9,129 nt of DNA from Pseudomonadota bacterium (GTDB lineage Bacteria; Pseudomonadota; Alphaproteobacteria; RF32; CAG-239), in contig JAJWCP010000058.1 of assembly GCA_021617435.1 (NCBI GenBank), forward strand, positions 1-9,129, read 5' to 3'. Below, piece by piece: positions 7,660 to 9,129 of this stretch; within the stretch, counting starts at the first letter, position 1, and every line of letters begins with the position of its first letter. The position numbers were made by a program, and so were the translations under genes. Under the pieces are notes generated by a model that had not been told where the DNA came from, ran no database searches, and was given only the letters and a program-made list of their open reading frames with translations.

Positions 7660-8976
7660 ATGAGCCGTAATTTTAAGTTTTTTATAAGTCTGATGTTGTT
7701 TTTGCTTTCCACAAACCTTGCTTTTGCCCTCACCTGCCGCAATGATTACAGCGGAACATCAGGTTGCGCCGATAACAAAACTCCTGCCGGAACCTGCGAA
7801 ACCTTAGGTTATTACACGGATGACGTTGAAAATTGCGGACACTACATTTACTGCCCTTTTGATACTAACTACAAAAGATGCACGAAAGCCTCTGCCTGCG
7901 ACATAAAATGCAAAGGATTTTACACTTGCAACGGCGATGGACGTACTCCTATAGGCGATGTTGAATGCACCTGCGGCAATGTAAACTACTATAACAGATG
8001 CCAAGTTGTTGAAACATGTGATACAAGCGGTAAATATGAAAATGGAGGAAGCTGCTCTGCATATACTCAAGTTCAGGTTAATATAGGCACTTATACGAAA
8101 GGAAAATATTTAGTCGGTGATAAATGCACCACAATTAATCTTAGCAAAGTATACTTGTATGCTGACTGCACTACTGCAAAAGATTGCGAAGGTAATCCTG
8201 GACCTGCTTATGGGCTTAAAACATGTCAGTATAATCAAGGAAGCGGTAAAACTGTTACATGTGGCGACTATAAATACTTTGAAAGTTGCGACGAAACGTG
8301 CGATACAAGCAGTAAATATGAAAATGGAGGATATTGCTCTGCATATACTAACACACAGGTTATCAATAACTATACTAAAGGATATTATTTAATCGGTGAT
8401 AAATGTACCAAACTTGATAATACCAAAGTATACTGGTATGCTAACTGCACTACTGCAAAAGATTGTGAAGGCAATCAAGGAGCCGCTTATGGACTTAAAG
8501 AATGTGATTATTATAAAGAAGTTGGAAGTGGTAAATCTGTTACATGTGGTCGCGTCACTTTTTATGAAAAGTGCGAGAAGAAAAAAACTTGTGATACAGA
8601 AAGCAGTTTTGAAAATGGCGGATATTGCCGTGCATATAAAGACTACCAATTTATTCCCGGCTATACTGATAAAGGGCAATATTTAGTCGGTGACAAATGT
8701 ACCACTAGTATTGGTACTAAAATATACTGGTATGGCAACTGTACGGGAACAGATTGTAAAGGTAATAAAGGACCTGCTTATGGACTTAAAACATGTGCAT
8801 CCGGGTACTATGCGGTAGGAACTATAGTTAAATGCGGCGGAAATGTTTATGGCTCAGACTGCGCCGCCACCTGCAACTATGAGCTACAAGCAAGTGATTG
8901 CGCTGAAAACCAAAGCTTTGTTGCGCACTGCCGCGATTATAACAATGTGGAATTTGGCGAATGTGTGAACAATTAA
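7660..8976 (+). CDS. Secreted cysteine-rich repeat protein of unknown function
   Basis: I do not recognise this family. The 438-residue product starts with a clear Sec signal peptide (KF then a hydrophobic stretch, cleavage probably after LAFA, residue 23) and has no further membrane segment, lipobox or sortase-type anchor. The mature part has 40 cysteines, arranged as 12 in an N-terminal region (26-119), 8 in each of three modules (120-213, 214-310, 311-404) and 4 in a C-terminal cap (405-438). All counts are even, as expected if every cysteine is in a disulfide. Module hallmarks are CDT, ENGG-x-C, YL[VI]GDKCT, [KN]x[VI]Y-x-Y, DC-x-GN, AYGLK-x-C and a terminal CG-x7-C. It is probably exported through the inner membrane and oxidised in the periplasm or at the surface. 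AAGGAG lies 7 bases before the ATG, and it has its own promoter and terminator. The gene is divergent from adiC and unrelated to it in function. Confidence 0.85.
   Translation: MSRNFKFFISLMLFLLSTNLAFALTCRNDYSGTSGCADNKTPAGTCETLGYYTDDVENCGHYIYCPFDTNYKRCTKASACDIKCKGFYTCNGDGRTPIGDVECTCGNVNYYNRCQVVETCDTSGKYENGGSCSAYTQVQVNIGTYTKGKYLVGDKCTTINLSKVYLYADCTTAKDCEGNPGPAYGLKTCQYNQGSGKTVTCGDYKYFESCDETCDTSSKYENGGYCSAYTNTQVINNYTKGYYLIGDKCTKLDNTKVYWYANCTTAKDCEGNQGAAYGLKECDYYKEVGSGKSVTCGRVTFYEKCEKKKTCDTESSFENGGYCRAYKDYQFIPGYTDKGQYLVGDKCTTSIGTKIYWYGNCTGTDCKGNKGPAYGLKTCASGYYAVGTIVKCGGNVYGSDCAATCNYELQASDCAENQSFVAHCRDYNNVEFGECVNN
8017..8871 (+). repeat. Three tandem intragenic modules (282, 291, 282 bases)
   Basis: Modules lie at 8017-8298, 8299-8589 and 8590-8871. 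Distances between successive cysteines are nearly invariant: 12, 23-24, 14, 5-6, 13, 12-14, 9. Modules 1 and 2 are close at the DNA level too, for example around 8020-8066 versus 8302-8348 and around 8162-8195 versus 8444-8477, which points to recent duplication. Module 3 has diverged more. Confidence 0.92.
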
Positions 8977-8996
8977 TCACGGTAATCTTTCGTATC

Positions 8997-9024
8997 AAAA
9001 GGGGTGAAAATTCCACCCCTTTTT
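8997..9024 (+). terminator. Rho-independent terminator of the cysteine-rich gene
   Basis: AAAAGGGGTG (8997-9006) pairs perfectly with CACCCCTTTT (9014-9023) around a 7-base loop, ending in five T. It starts 20 bases after the stop codon. The A and T runs at the stem base make it potentially bidirectional. Confidence 0.9.
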
Positions 9025-9098
9025 AACTCCATGGTTAGATATAATAAATTTCTATTCCATGAAGAGGCAGCATCAGAACGCCGACGGTGTTGTTTTAC

Positions 9099-9129
9099 AC
9101 AACTTATGCACAGCACGGACTCGTAAATA
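9099..9129. repeat. 31-base direct repeat, copy 2 (cut by window end)
   Basis: Exact copy of 7564-7594 in the same orientation, with TTATGCACA at 9104-9112 and GACTC at 9118-9122. The match runs to the last base of the window, so its true length is unknown. The bases before it (9025-9098) hold no supported gene. Upstream of the repeat, similarity to copy 1 stops after a few bases, although GTTGT (9089-9093) and ACAAC (9099-9103) form a small inverted repeat across its left edge. Confidence 0.9.

Noticed and set aside
7840..8880. Open frames on the minus strand and in other frames over the cysteine-rich gene
   Set aside because: They are shadows of the repeated coding sequence: no ribosome binding sites, biased composition, and the plus-strand gene has a signal peptide, RBS and conserved modules.
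9031..9126. 31-codon ORF after the terminator, ending in repeat copy 2
   Set aside because: There is no Shine-Dalgarno, the composition is unlike the other genes and it begins right after a terminator. The TATAAT at 9040-9045 lacks a plausible -35.

Overview
The window looks like chromosomal DNA of an AT-leaning alphaproteobacterium. The best evidence is the cell-division block: a long FtsZ with an acidic linker ending in LDIPAFLRRK, close to the C-terminal FtsZ peptide typical of Alphaproteobacteria, in the order ftsQ-ftsA-ftsZ. An acid-resistance operon and a secreted cysteine-rich repeat protein suggest a host- or gut-associated lineage, possibly uncultured. That placement is inference.

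Layout. (1) Positions 1-3644, plus strand: the 3' part of ftsQ, then ftsA (GTG start) and ftsZ. This is the end of the dcw division and cell-wall cluster. The 113-base ftsA-ftsZ gap carries a palindrome, a CtrA-like box and a possible -10 element, so ftsZ may have its own promoter. (2) A strong hairpin at 3657-3683 separates ftsZ from the convergent minus-strand operon. (3) Positions 7471-3692, minus strand: adiC (arginine:agmatine antiporter) followed after 21 bases by adiA (acid-inducible arginine decarboxylase). Together they form the two-gene proton-consuming arginine-dependent acid resistance module: arginine enters, is decarboxylated with consumption of a cytoplasmic proton, and agmatine leaves. 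(4) A divergent intergenic region (7472-7659) holds the first copy of a 31-base direct repeat and a promoter with a 10-A tract. (5) Positions 7660-8976, plus strand: a secreted protein with 40 cysteines and three near-identical modules of about 95 residues flanked by divergent related modules. I cannot assign it to a known family. A terminator follows. (6) The last 31 bases are an exact second copy of the repeat at 7564-7594, so the gene, its promoter and its terminator sit between direct repeats 1535 bases apart.

Most interesting region: the 3' end. The cysteine-rich gene shows internal module duplication, a cysteine-codon shift between the modules and the N-terminal region, an A-tract in the promoter spacer, and flanking direct repeats that contain a DnaA-box-like 9-mer and a GANTC site. 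Together these suggest a variable or duplicating surface-protein locus. The division genes look ordinary. The position of adiC-adiA where many alphaproteobacteria carry lpxC is notable.
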